This document shows positions 1 to 6,900 of a stretch of DNA of 8,069 nt, piece by piece (within the stretch, counting starts at the first letter, position 1; each line of letters starts with the position of its first letter). Source of the stretch: an uncultured Cryomorphaceae bacterium (GTDB taxonomy: Bacteria > Bacteroidota > Bacteroidia > Flavobacteriales > Schleiferiaceae); NCBI GenBank assembly GCA_913049755.1, contig CAJWXO010000053.1, positions 1 to 8,069 of the forward strand, given 5' to 3'. Both the position numbers and the translations under genes were made by a program. The notes under the pieces are model-generated. The model was not told the origin of the DNA, searched no databases, and worked only from the letters and a program-made list of their open reading frames with translations.

Positions 1-1
1 T

Positions 2-208
2 GAATTTTGTTTGTACTCTAGTTACGGAAAGGCTCTTCGATATGAGATATATGACCGTTGGGGCAATCTGGTATGCAGTGCTCTTCCTCAGGAGTGTTGG
101 TCTCCATCGAAAGGGGTTACAGGGGTTTATGTTGTTAGATTAATATATCCTGAAATTGAAGGTCGATCTTCAAAAGTTCTACAAATGACATTAACAGCCC
201 TTCCATGA
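2..208 (+). CDS. C-terminal end of a secreted protein with a T9SS type B sorting domain (partial, 5' end outside window)
   Basis: The frame is open from base 2 with no start of its own, so this is the last 68 codons of a gene that begins left of the window. The visible residues match the end of the gliding-motility-associated (CHU_C-like, type B) C-terminal domain: an IYDRWGNLV core near residues 20-28, a tryptophan a little later (ECWSP), then the GVYVVRL strand and a terminal beta strand. In Bacteroidota this domain sends large, often repetitive, surface or secreted proteins through the type IX secretion system. What the rest of the protein does cannot be seen. Its TGA overlaps the ATG of the next gene (ATGA), so the two are probably co-transcribed and translationally coupled. 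The TTG at 11 is very unlikely to be a true start because the domain is already under way there. Confidence 0.85.
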   Translation, partial: EFCLYSSYGKALRYEIYDRWGNLVCSALPQECWSPSKGVTGVYVVRLIYPEIEGRSSKVLQMTLTALP

Positions 209-1830
209 AAAAGCTTTTCTTTATTTTATTGACATACATTTTTATGTCATTATCGATTAATGCTCAAAGTGCAAGTGTCGCAGCTGCTCATCCTTTAGCT
301 GTTGATATTGTTGAAGCCGTTTTGAAAAAAGGAGGAAATGTTTATGATGCTGCTGTAGCTGCCCATTTTACATTGGCAGTAGTTCTTCCAAGGGCCGGAA
401 ATTTGGGTGGTGGAGGATTTGCAGTAATTCATACTTCAGAAGGTGAAGCAGCTACTCTAGATTTTAGAGAAATCGCTCCATTGTCTGCCTCAAAGGATAT
501 GTTTATCAGATATGAGAATGACAATTCCAGTTTAACATCTAAATCAGCTTCAGGAGTACCGGGTAGTGTTAAGGGAATGTGGGATTTATACATACGTTAT
601 GGGTCTCGCAATCTATCCTGGTCAGACTTATTAACTCCAGCAATAATGTTGGCAGACACTGGTTTTTTCGTTACGAAAAAATTATCAGAAGAATTAAACT
701 ACAATTCTTCTGATTTCATTTCACAAAATCTAAATGGCTGTGGTCCCTTTTGTAAGGACTTTATTTGGGAGCAAGGAATGCAACTTGTTCAATCAGAATT
801 AGCCGAAACATTAAAAGGTATTAGCGATTATGGCCCTAACTATTTTTATTACGGCCCGGTTGCCAAACAGTTAGTTAAACAGAATTATTTCACAATGTTA
901 GATATGGCATCTTATCAAATTCGTTGGCGGAAACCACTAATTGGTGAGTATATGGGTTGGGAAGTCATTACTATGCCCCCACCATCAAGTGGAGGAGTCG
1001 CTTTATTGCAGTTGCTGTATGGTTCTGAAAGAGATTTAAACACGATGCAAGAGCTGGAGAGTGTTGCTTCATATCATGACTTTACTGAGCTCACGAGAAT
1101 TGTATATGAAGATAGAGCAAGACATCTAGGTGATCCAGATTATATGAATACGACAACAGCAGATCTTTTGGACATCTCTTATCTGGATAAGAGGTTCGCA
1201 AACATTGATCCAAAGAGAGCAGGGCAGAGCCCAAATTTAGCAGTTCCCCTTGGCGAGGAATCCTCAGAGACCACCCATTTCAGCATTCTAGATAGAGATG
1301 GAAACGCTGTAGCTATTACAACGACATTAAATGCTTCATATGGCAGTAAAAGATGGGTTTCAGGTTTTTTTATGAATAATGAAATGGATGACTTCTCTAT
1401 TTCTCCAGGTGTCCCAAATCAATTTGGTTTAATAGGTTTTGAGGCGAATTCAATAGAGCCAAGTAAAAGAATGTTATCTAGTATGACACCAACAATTTTG
1501 GTCAAGGGAGATCAAAAAGTTGTTTTGGGAACACCAGGTGGAAGTACTATAATCACAAATGTTTTTCACGTGATTAGAAGGTTCTGCCGATTTGGTCAGA
1601 CTCTTCAAGAGTCGGTGAATAGCAAAAAAGTACATGCTCAAGCATGGCCTGAAGTTCTATACTTGGAAGAAGGTTCGTTTACGAAAAAGATACTAAGGAA
1701 GTTAAAAAAGAAAGGCCACAAAATTGAACTCAAAAAACAGATAGGTAGATTTCAAGCAGTGTCTAATGGAACGATAGCTCCAGATCTATTAAGGACAGGA
1801 GATTCTTCTGGCCGCGTTATATTTTATTGA
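205..1830 (+). CDS. ggt: Gamma-glutamyltransferase / glutathione hydrolase precursor
   Basis: The enzyme cleaves the gamma-glutamyl bond of glutathione and related peptides and transfers the glutamyl group to water or an acceptor; it acts outside the cytoplasm. The 541 residues start with a signal peptide (KK then a hydrophobic stretch, likely cut after Ala20). The N-terminal half has the family's KKGGNVYDAAVAA and GNLGGGGF segments, and Arg88 in LDFRE matches the residue that binds the glutamyl carboxylate. Autocleavage should occur before Thr356 in ETTHFS, leaving a small subunit of 186 residues, close to the 190 of E. coli. Further matches are Asn376, the NNEMDDF acidic pair at 395-396, SS at 425-426 and PGGS at 444-447 (oxyanion hole). 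The lid loop is present, but Phe407 stands where E. coli has Tyr444. The start overlaps the upstream stop by 4 bp and no Shine-Dalgarno is evident. The 3' end overlaps the convergent osmC by 7 bp. Confidence 0.95.
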   Translation: MKKLFFILLTYIFMSLSINAQSASVAAAHPLAVDIVEAVLKKGGNVYDAAVAAHFTLAVVLPRAGNLGGGGFAVIHTSEGEAATLDFREIAPLSASKDMFIRYENDNSSLTSKSASGVPGSVKGMWDLYIRYGSRNLSWSDLLTPAIMLADTGFFVTKKLSEELNYNSSDFISQNLNGCGPFCKDFIWEQGMQLVQSELAETLKGISDYGPNYFYYGPVAKQLVKQNYFTMLDMASYQIRWRKPLIGEYMGWEVITMPPPSSGGVALLQLLYGSERDLNTMQELESVASYHDFTELTRIVYEDRARHLGDPDYMNTTTADLLDISYLDKRFANIDPKRAGQSPNLAVPLGEESSETTHFSILDRDGNAVAITTTLNASYGSKRWVSGFFMNNEMDDFSISPGVPNQFGLIGFEANSIEPSKRMLSSMTPTILVKGDQKVVLGTPGGSTIITNVFHVIRRFCRFGQTLQESVNSKKVHAQAWPEVLYLEEGSFTKKILRKLKKKGHKIELKKQIGRFQAVSNGTIAPDLLRTGDSSGRVIFY

Positions 1831-1837
1831 ATAAAAT
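1821..1837. repeat. 17-bp AT-only palindrome spanning two convergent stop codons
   Basis: The sequence reads attttatt-g-aataaaat, a perfect 8-bp inverted repeat around a single base. It contains the ggt stop (TGA, 1828-1830) and, on the other strand, the osmC stop (TAA, 1826-1824). With a one-base centre and only A-T pairs in the arms it would be a weak hairpin in RNA. It may help end transcription in both directions, since no GC-rich terminator separates these convergent genes, but chance in AT-rich DNA is possible. Confidence 0.35.
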
Positions 1838-2240
1838 TTATTACGACATTTTGATTGATCTCGGGATGTAGTGATTTAGAAACGGGGCAGGCATGTGCAG
1901 CTCTTTCAATTCCAGTTTTTACTCTTTCCTCAGAGTAGACGGGAAGTTTTACATGGATAGTTACGTCAATTGAATCTATCCTTCTGGGGGGGGTATTGGA
2001 CATTTTCTTTGTTGTTGTTCCTTCTATAGAAAGTATATCGATTTTTTTATAATCTGAATAGATGGCTATTGTCGTGATAATACATGTTGTTAAACTCAAG
2101 GCAGTTAGGTCGGTGGGTGAATATGATGAACCCATCCCTTGATTATCAATCGGGGCATCAGTAATGAGTTGAGCACCGCTTTTTAAATGCACATTATTGC
2201 ATCTTAATTTTCCTAAATACTTAGTTTCTGCAGTTATCAT
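1824..2240 (-). CDS. OsmC family protein (YhfA-like thiol redox protein / peroxidase)
   Basis: The family includes organic hydroperoxide reductases (Ohr, OsmC) that use two cysteines, plus a YhfA-like group whose substrate is unclear. The 138 residues are a single full-length domain in the cytoplasm, with no signal peptide. The two signature cysteines are Cys53 (in LTTCIITT) and Cys118 (in AHACPVSKSL). Before the first is SPTDL, so Asp44 sits where Ohr enzymes carry a Glu in NPEQLF; this fits the YhfA-like group better than true Ohr. The gene is the third in the selU-selD-osmC set: its ATG is 4 bp after the selD stop, with no Shine-Dalgarno, which suggests translational coupling. A run of eight C bases codes the TPP at residues 83-85. 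Assignment to the family is firm; peroxidase activity is inferred. Confidence 0.88.
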   Translation of the reverse strand: MITAETKYLGKLRCNNVHLKSGAQLITDAPIDNQGMGSSYSPTDLTALSLTTCIITTIAIYSDYKKIDILSIEGTTTKKMSNTPPRRIDSIDVTIHVKLPVYSEERVKTGIERAAHACPVSKSLHPEINQNVVINFIQ

Positions 2241-2244
2241 TGCT

Positions 2245-3291
2245 TTATCTTAAGTTAATTAATTTTTCCTTTCGATTTGTAACAGTTCCAATGCAATTTA
2301 CTGAACCGTATTTTTGAAGAATATTTTCCGTTTCCAATTTATTCTTTGGGTCAACAGAAATTAATAAACCCCCACTGGTTTGAGGATCAAATAGAATAAA
2401 AAGTTCTTCCCCATTAACTTTTGATATGTCTTTATGGTATGCTAGATAATTCTTTGTGGTTCCTGTGGGCATGCATTGCAGAGAATATAGTTCTTTTAGC
2501 CTTGCGTAATCATATTTTGGAATCTTATCAAAGTCAATTCTTGCGCTACAGTCTGAAGCTTTCATCATTTCATGTAGATGTCCAGCCAAACCGAAACCAG
2601 TAATATCTGTCATTGCATGAATACCACTAATTCTTACCAGTTCCGCACCCTCAAAATTGAGCCTTTTCATTGTGTCTAGCGCCCATTGGGTATCATTGTC
2701 ATTAGCCAATTCTTTTTTCATTGCTGTAGCAATCACTCCAATGCCAAGAGGTTTTGTTAGATATAATAAATCCCCGGGCCTGGCACCATTGTTTTTTTTC
2801 AATTCTCCGATTCTTACCCGGCCAGTTACACTTAAACCAAAAATAGGTTGGGGGATATCTATACTATGGCCTCCCGCTAATGGTATACCCGCTTTTTTGC
2901 ATACCTCTCTAGCCCCAGCCAAAACTTTCCCAGCCATTTCAGATCCCAATTTATCGATGGGCCAACCTAAAATTGCTAAAGCCATATCAGGGGTAGCTCC
3001 CATGGCATAAATATCACTTATGGCATTAGATCCAGCAATATTCCCAAACTCAAAAGGGTCATCAACAATAGGGGTGAAGAAGTCTGTAGAATGAACTAAA
3101 GCTTGTCCATTTCCAATATCCAAAACAGCAGCATCATCATTTTGATCATGTCCGACAATCAATTTATCAAATGACTGGCTTGGATCGAAATTAGAGGATT
3201 CTAATACTTCATGAAGTTTACTGGGTTCAATTTTACATCCACATCCAGAACCAGGATTAAAAGAGGTTAGTTTAATACTATTATCACTCAT
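2245..3291 (-). CDS. selD: Selenide, water dikinase (selenophosphate synthetase)
   Basis: SelD uses ATP and selenide to make selenophosphate, the selenium donor for tRNA selenouridine and for selenocysteine. The 348 residues align end to end with E. coli SelD (347). The mobile N-terminal catalytic segment reads GSGCGCKI, which puts Cys17, Cys19 and Lys20 at the same positions as in E. coli; this is the cysteine form, not a selenocysteine form. Later conserved blocks are DDAAV near 52-56, STDFFTPIVDDPFEFG, NAISDIYAMG, GGHSID, TKPLGIGV, MTDITGFGLAGH and DPQTSGGL. The start ATG overlaps the selU stop (ATGA), so SelD is made from the same message as its partner SelU. There is no selA or selB in view, so the visible role for the product is tRNA modification. 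Confidence 0.97.
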   Translation of the reverse strand: MSDNSIKLTSFNPGSGCGCKIEPSKLHEVLESSNFDPSQSFDKLIVGHDQNDDAAVLDIGNGQALVHSTDFFTPIVDDPFEFGNIAGSNAISDIYAMGATPDMALAILGWPIDKLGSEMAGKVLAGAREVCKKAGIPLAGGHSIDIPQPIFGLSVTGRVRIGELKKNNGARPGDLLYLTKPLGIGVIATAMKKELANDNDTQWALDTMKRLNFEGAELVRISGIHAMTDITGFGLAGHLHEMMKASDCSARIDFDKIPKYDYARLKELYSLQCMPTGTTKNYLAYHKDISKVNGEELFILFDPQTSGGLLISVDPKNKLETENILQKYGSVNCIGTVTNRKEKLINLR

Positions 3292-4280
3292 AATTCTTTA
3301 GTTTGATCAAGTATTTTTATTGCTGCTTGTGAGTGGTTACACCCGGTAATGTCAATTTTGATTAGTACCTGACTTTGTTTTTTTATGATACTTTGGCTAT
3401 ATGTTTTATCATAATAAGCAAGTGCTAAATCAGCAGCTAAGTCTAGCCTTCCTGCACCTATGTGTTCTGCTGCTTTTTTAGCGTTTTGATGACCTAATCT
3501 TTTAGCTATTTTATCAAAACCTGATTCTAATTCTATTGGATCAGCCTGCCCGTATAAAGAAACAAGGTGTTCAATTCTTTCCTCCCTACTTCTCTCTATT
3601 AAAACAATTGGGGCTCTTTTTTTTATATCGAAAAAGCTGTTTTGTAGCCAAATACGTCCGATTGAACGTGATTCATCTTCGAGCCATATTCTTTTTGATT
3701 TTTTTAAATCTTCGAATTGAATCGATGTGTCATTTTCAAATTGTTCTACTGTGGGCTGTGAGATTTCACCGATATGTCCAAAAGCTGAACCTTTATGATT
3801 CGCCTGGCCTTCTAAATCGATTACCGGGGCACCCAGAAGTATCATTTCCCGCAATATTTCAGTTTTGGCACTTCCGGTAAGTCCGCTAAGAACCATGTAG
3901 GACCGATCAGATCCCCATATTTGCAAAACCTTTTGTCGATATAATTTATAACCGCCTTCCCATCGATTAACTTCATGTCCCGCGGTATTTAGAAGCCATT
4001 CTACGGACTGGCTTCGCATTCCGCCTCTCCAGCAATAGAGTTCTATTGGACTGGTTTTGGACACCTTGTCAACGGCATGAACAATTTTAGACATTTTTGG
4101 ACCAACGTATTCAAGTCCTAATCGAATGGCTTTGCTTGACCCTTTTTTCTTATATGTAGTGCCGACATCAGCTCTCTCTTGATCAGAAAATAATGGAATA
4201 GAAATAGCTCCAGTTGCATGACCTTTGGCGAATTCACCGGGGCTTCTAACATCAATTATTGGCATATGCACAAGATACAA
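3288..4280 (-). CDS. selU: tRNA 2-selenouridine synthase (rhodanese plus P-loop domain), start uncertain
   Basis: SelU (MnmH, YbbB) replaces the sulfur of 2-thiouridine at the wobble position of certain tRNAs with selenium from selenophosphate, through a geranylated intermediate in E. coli. The N-terminal rhodanese domain has IIDVRSPGEF and the active Cys83 in YCWRGGMRSQS. The C-terminal P-loop part has a Walker A-like GLTGSAKT (133-140), DLEGQANHKGSAFG (155-168) and EDESRSIGR (201-209). Ala138 replaces the usually invariant Walker A glycine (E. coli has GCTGSGKT). The start given is a TTG; GTG at 4271 and ATG at 4265 are alternatives, and all leave out a short N-terminal segment the family normally has. 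An in-frame ATG at 4304 is followed at once by TAG. The gene leads the selU-selD-osmC set and is divergent from the lipoprotein gene by about 35 bp. Confidence 0.92.
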   Translation of the reverse strand: MYLVHMPIIDVRSPGEFAKGHATGAISIPLFSDQERADVGTTYKKKGSSKAIRLGLEYVGPKMSKIVHAVDKVSKTSPIELYCWRGGMRSQSVEWLLNTAGHEVNRWEGGYKLYRQKVLQIWGSDRSYMVLSGLTGSAKTEILREMILLGAPVIDLEGQANHKGSAFGHIGEISQPTVEQFENDTSIQFEDLKKSKRIWLEDESRSIGRIWLQNSFFDIKKRAPIVLIERSREERIEHLVSLYGQADPIELESGFDKIAKRLGHQNAKKAAEHIGAGRLDLAADLALAYYDKTYSQSIIKKQSQVLIKIDITGCNHSQAAIKILDQTKEL

Positions 4281-4288
4281 CTGCGCAG

Positions 4289-4296
4289 TAAGTTTG
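4289..4296 (+). promoter_or_regulatory. Candidate Bacteroidota -7 promoter element for the lipoprotein gene
   Basis: TAAGTTTG is a perfect match to the Bacteroidota TAnnTTTG -7 motif. It ends 19 bp before the ATG at 4316, which would give a short leader of roughly 14 bases. The nearest upstream TTG (4259-4261) is 27 bp away, longer than the usual spacing of about 19-21, so the -33 part is weak. The element lies inside the leader of the divergent selU. Confidence 0.35.
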
Positions 4297-4315
4297 ACCT
4301 ACATATCTTTACAGT

Positions 4316-4708
4316 ATGCGTAATGTTCTTGTTTTTATTTTATTATTCACTTTATCCTCTTGTCTAGTGCCAAAAGAGCATCTGATTATGGAGCAGACTC
4401 GAGTGATGAACTTGCAAAGAGATAGTATAAAATTATCTACGCGATTAAATTTACTCAATACGAATAATGATTCTCTTGAAAAGAGTCTTGCTCTTACCGA
4501 GAAGGGGACAAAAGAATTGATTTTTCAAATTGACTCAATGAAAATAGTCCTAGATGATTTTAAGATTGAATTGGATTCGGTGGTTCCTCGATTGAAGAAA
4601 ACAAGTATTGAGAGGGATGTATGGCGGATCGAGACTATTCGATTGAAGCAAGATAGTGATAGATTAAAATTTCTTTCTGACAGCCTTTTAGAGATAAGTA
4701 ATAATTAA
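4316..4708 (+). CDS. Small predicted lipoprotein with a coiled-coil body
   Basis: The 130-residue product starts with a lipoprotein signal: a hydrophobic stretch (VLVFILLF) followed by the lipobox LSSC, so Cys16 should be lipidated and the protein anchored to a membrane facing the periplasm or the outside. The remainder is charged and almost free of Pro and Gly, with leucines and isoleucines spaced as in a coiled coil. An Asp-Ser pair recurs at residues 36, 52, 73, 87, 113 and 122, often followed by a hydrophobic residue. Similar DSL-rich coiled coils occur in Bacteroidota lipoproteins ahead of OmpA-like domains, but no such domain follows here; the protein simply ends. It is a single-gene unit between a divergent selU and a convergent NlpC/P60 gene. 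No function can be assigned. Confidence 0.75.
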   Translation: MRNVLVFILLFTLSSCLVPKEHLIMEQTRVMNLQRDSIKLSTRLNLLNTNNDSLEKSLALTEKGTKELIFQIDSMKIVLDDFKIELDSVVPRLKKTSIERDVWRIETIRLKQDSDRLKFLSDSLLEISNN

Positions 4709-4720
4709 GAGATTCTTGAG

Positions 4721-5509
4721 TTAGTCAAAATAATTTTTAATAAGTCGCAATTTGTGGGTATGCTTTCCCTGTTCGGAATTATAAATACCGGTTTGATCAA
4801 TTCCATCAATACGCACACTTCCACTGGCATGAAGAATACGATTTTCTCTTACATAGATCCCTACATGAGTTATAACACCCTCCTCGTTATCAAAAAAAAG
4901 CAAATCGCCGGCCTTGGCTTCTTCTAAAAAATCTATAGTCTTTCCTTGGGTTGCTTGTTGGCTGGCATCTCTAAGCAGGGACATTCCAGTTAACAAATAA
5001 GCCATCTGAGTAAGTCCGCTACAATCAATACCAAAAGCACTTCTTCCTCCCCATAGATATGGAGCGTTTGAATATAAGTAGGCATTCATCAATAATTCTT
5101 CACGGGTTCGTTTTCGCAAAGACGTTCTTCCTCTAAAAGTAAATATTTGGATTCCTACTTTAATTGTTTTTTCCTCAGTGTTGTAAAAAGGCAATTGAGA
5201 GCCCGCTACCACGGTTCTGGTTTTACTTGGTGAATGATGTTCTAGGAGATCTAATGTATCGCTCACTAAATACTGAGGAATGTCGATTAATTGACGGTAC
5301 TCATCAGAGGTTATCTTTTGAATTTGTTGGTTTAAAACCCAACCGATGTAGCCATCATGTGCTAGTCGAATCTTGCTCCATTCTTCATGTTCATCTATGA
5401 TCTCAAAGGGCTCTCCAAAAAGAGCTTGATTTACCATTTCCCTTTTATGGCTGGGTTCATGACGAACAGCCAAAATATTAAATAACGAAAATCCGTAACC
5501 CGTCAACAT
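4721..5509 (-). CDS. NlpC/P60 (C40) peptidase with N-terminal SH3-like domain
   Basis: NlpC/P60 enzymes cut peptide bonds in murein stem peptides. The 262 residues have a bacterial SH3-like domain at about 9-60 (RHEPS, LFGE, EEWSKIRLAHDGYIGWV) and a C-terminal papain-like catalytic domain from about 135. The catalytic cysteine is Cys163 in YLWGGRSAFGIDCSG, the histidine is His215 in ITHVGIY, and His227 in ILHASG fits the third polar position. No signal peptide or lipobox is present at the chosen start, so export would need another route, or the enzyme may handle murein peptides that have entered the cytoplasm. The ATG lies 4 bp after the thiolase stop, so the two genes are probably one transcript. 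The convergent lipoprotein gene ends 12 bp away. Confidence 0.92.
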   Translation of the reverse strand: MLTGYGFSLFNILAVRHEPSHKREMVNQALFGEPFEIIDEHEEWSKIRLAHDGYIGWVLNQQIQKITSDEYRQLIDIPQYLVSDTLDLLEHHSPSKTRTVVAGSQLPFYNTEEKTIKVGIQIFTFRGRTSLRKRTREELLMNAYLYSNAPYLWGGRSAFGIDCSGLTQMAYLLTGMSLLRDASQQATQGKTIDFLEEAKAGDLLFFDNEEGVITHVGIYVRENRILHASGSVRIDGIDQTGIYNSEQGKHTHKLRLIKNYFD

Positions 5510-5513
5510 TTTA

Positions 5514-6692
5514 TCAAAGTTTTTCTAAGACCATTGCCGAAGCTCCACCACCTCCATTACATACACCTGCAGCTCCATATTTTCCGTTATTCTGCTTTAG
5601 AATACTAAGAAGAGTAACAACTATTCTGGCTCCACTGCATCCGAGTGGGTGTCCAAGAGAAACAGCTCCACCATTGATATTGGTTATATCTGAATTAATC
5701 CCCAATAGTTTCATGTTTACCAATCCAACCACAGAGAACGCTTCATTTAATTCAAAAAAATCTATTTCTTTAAGATTTAATCCCGCTGATTCGATTGCTT
5801 TTGGAACTGCCTTTGAAGGAGCAGTTGTGAACCACTCTGGTTCATGAGAGGAGTCTGCACTTGATAATAATTTTGCAATTGGTTTTAAATTTAATTCCAA
5901 TGCTTTTTCCAAAGACATTAATACTAGAGCTGCTGCACCATCATTTAGCGTTGAAGCATTTGCAGCGGTTACCGTTCCATCTTTAGTGAAAGCTGGTCTC
6001 AGCTTAGAAATTTTTTCCTTATTAATATTTCCAAATTCTTCATCTTTATTCACAATAGTTATGTTCCCACGCCGGTCTTTTATTTCCACGGGAATAACTT
6101 CTTCATTAAATTTCCCTTCCTTCCATGCTTCGGAACTTCTATGGTAGCTCTGAAGGGCATATTTATCTTGCTCTTCTCGAGAAAACTCATATTTATTCGC
6201 GCAATGATCCGCCAAAACACCCATGACATTTTGATCATAGACATTTAACAATCCATCTTTTATGATCCCATCTACAAGGTTTGTATTTCCGAATTTAAAC
6301 CCTGATCTACTTCCTGGAATATAATGAGGAACCTGACTCATGTTTTCCATACCTCCGGCTATTGCGATATCGATTTCACCCAACCTTATCGACTGTGCTG
6401 CCAGAGCGATGGATTTCATCCCTGATGCGCAAACTTTGTTGACAGTTGTACACGGAACTTTATTGGATAGTCCTGCTTCCAATGCTGATTGCCTGGCAGG
6501 ATTCATTCCTAAATTAGCTTGAAGGACACAGCCCATATAGACTTCTTGAATTTGGCTAGGATCTAGACCTATTTTATCTAAAGCTCCTTTAATGGCGATA
6601 CTTCCGAGTTTTGTAGCGCTAACGCTACTTAAAGCACCATTAAAACTTCCAATTGGAGTTCTTGCGGTGCTAACGATAACAACTTCTTTCAT
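5514..6692 (-). CDS. Acetyl-CoA C-acetyltransferase (biosynthetic-type thiolase)
   Basis: Thiolases of this type condense two acetyl-CoA into acetoacetyl-CoA or run the reverse cleavage, in the cytoplasm. The 392 residues are full length and collinear with the Zoogloea ramigera enzyme. The acyl-carrying nucleophile is Cys88 in NKVCASGMK; the rest of the active site is Asn316 in ELNEAF, His348 in [12 protein letters not shown] and Cys378 in [11 protein letters not shown]. Length and motifs fit the short-chain acetyl-CoA class (AtoB/PhaA/ThlA) rather than FadA, but the exact chain length cannot be settled from sequence. No other beta-oxidation, ketone-body or mevalonate gene is in view. It is the first gene of a two-gene unit with the NlpC/P60 peptidase. 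The start is clear ([15 protein letters not shown] is the family's N-terminus). No convincing promoter motif is seen upstream. Confidence 0.95.
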   Translation of the reverse strand: MKEVVIVSTARTPIGSFNGALSSVSATKLGSIAIKGALDKIGLDPSQIQEVYMGCVLQANLGMNPARQSALEAGLSNKVPCTTVNKVCASGMKSIALAAQSIRLGEIDIAIAGGMENMSQVPHYIPGSRSGFKFGNTNLVDGIIKDGLLNVYDQNVMGVLADHCANKYEFSREEQDKYALQSYHRSSEAWKEGKFNEEVIPVEIKDRRGNITIVNKDEEFGNINKEKISKLRPAFTKDGTVTAANASTLNDGAAALVLMSLEKALELNLKPIAKLLSSADSSHEPEWFTTAPSKAVPKAIESAGLNLKEIDFFELNEAFSVVGLVNMKLLGINSDITNINGGAVSLGHPLGCSGARIVVTLLSILKQNNGKYGAAGVCNGGGGASAMVLEKL

Positions 6693-6840
6693 TTTATCAA
6701 GGGTAGGTGTATTATTATGGCTAAGATAAAGTGAGATGTCCTTTCAATAAATTCAATTTTTGACATTCCTAGTTATACTTTACTATAAATTGTATTCGAT
6801 TTTAAATAATAATTATATTTTTTATTTATCTGAACTTATT

Positions 6841-6854
6841 ATTTAGTCTCAATT
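6841..6854 (+). repeat. Direct repeat copy 1 (14 bp, pairs with 6911-6924)
   Basis: atttagtctcaatt here and aattagtctcaatt at 6911 match at 13 of 14 bases (12 consecutive), 70 bp apart start to start. Copy 1 lies just upstream of the TATATTTG motif, in the -33 region of a candidate tRNA promoter. A regulator site or chance AT-rich duplication are both possible. Confidence 0.5.
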
Positions 6855-6867
6855 GCTCTACAAATTC

Positions 6868-6875
6868 TATATTTG
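6868..6875 (+). promoter_or_regulatory. Candidate Bacteroidota -7 promoter element for tRNA-Ser
   Basis: TATATTTG is a perfect match to TAnnTTTG. Transcription would begin about 85-90 bp before the tRNA, leaving a 5' leader to be removed by RNase P. No good TTG lies at the usual distance upstream; the best is TTAG at 6843-6846. A nearer promoter is possible but none is clear. Confidence 0.35.
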
Positions 6876-6900
6876 CCGACCCTAGTGGTATGGATATAAA

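Noticed and set aside
2792..2799. Run of eight A's in selD as a frameshift site
   Set aside because: A similar run occurs in selU (3617-3624); both are expected lysine codons in AT-rich genes, and the frames continue intact.
2421..3010. Plus-strand open frames opposite selD
   Set aside because: They lie wholly antisense to a well-conserved selD and their translations resemble no family.
3536..3880. Plus-strand 114-codon frame opposite selU
   Set aside because: Antisense shadow of the conserved SelU coding region.
2245..4280. Possible selenocysteine (in-frame UGA) use
   Set aside because: SelD has Cys17 rather than Sec, and no gene here is interrupted by an in-frame TGA; the upstream selU stop is TAG.
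5164..5400. Plus-strand 78-codon frame opposite the NlpC/P60 gene
   Set aside because: Antisense shadow; no signal, domain or start context.
6340..6522. Plus-strand 60-codon frame opposite the thiolase
   Set aside because: Antisense shadow of conserved thiolase residues around Cys88.
6698..6705. TACCCTTG on the minus strand as a -7 promoter for the thiolase
   Set aside because: It has one mismatch to TAnnTTTG, sits only about 5 bases from the ATG and has no TTG at the right distance upstream.
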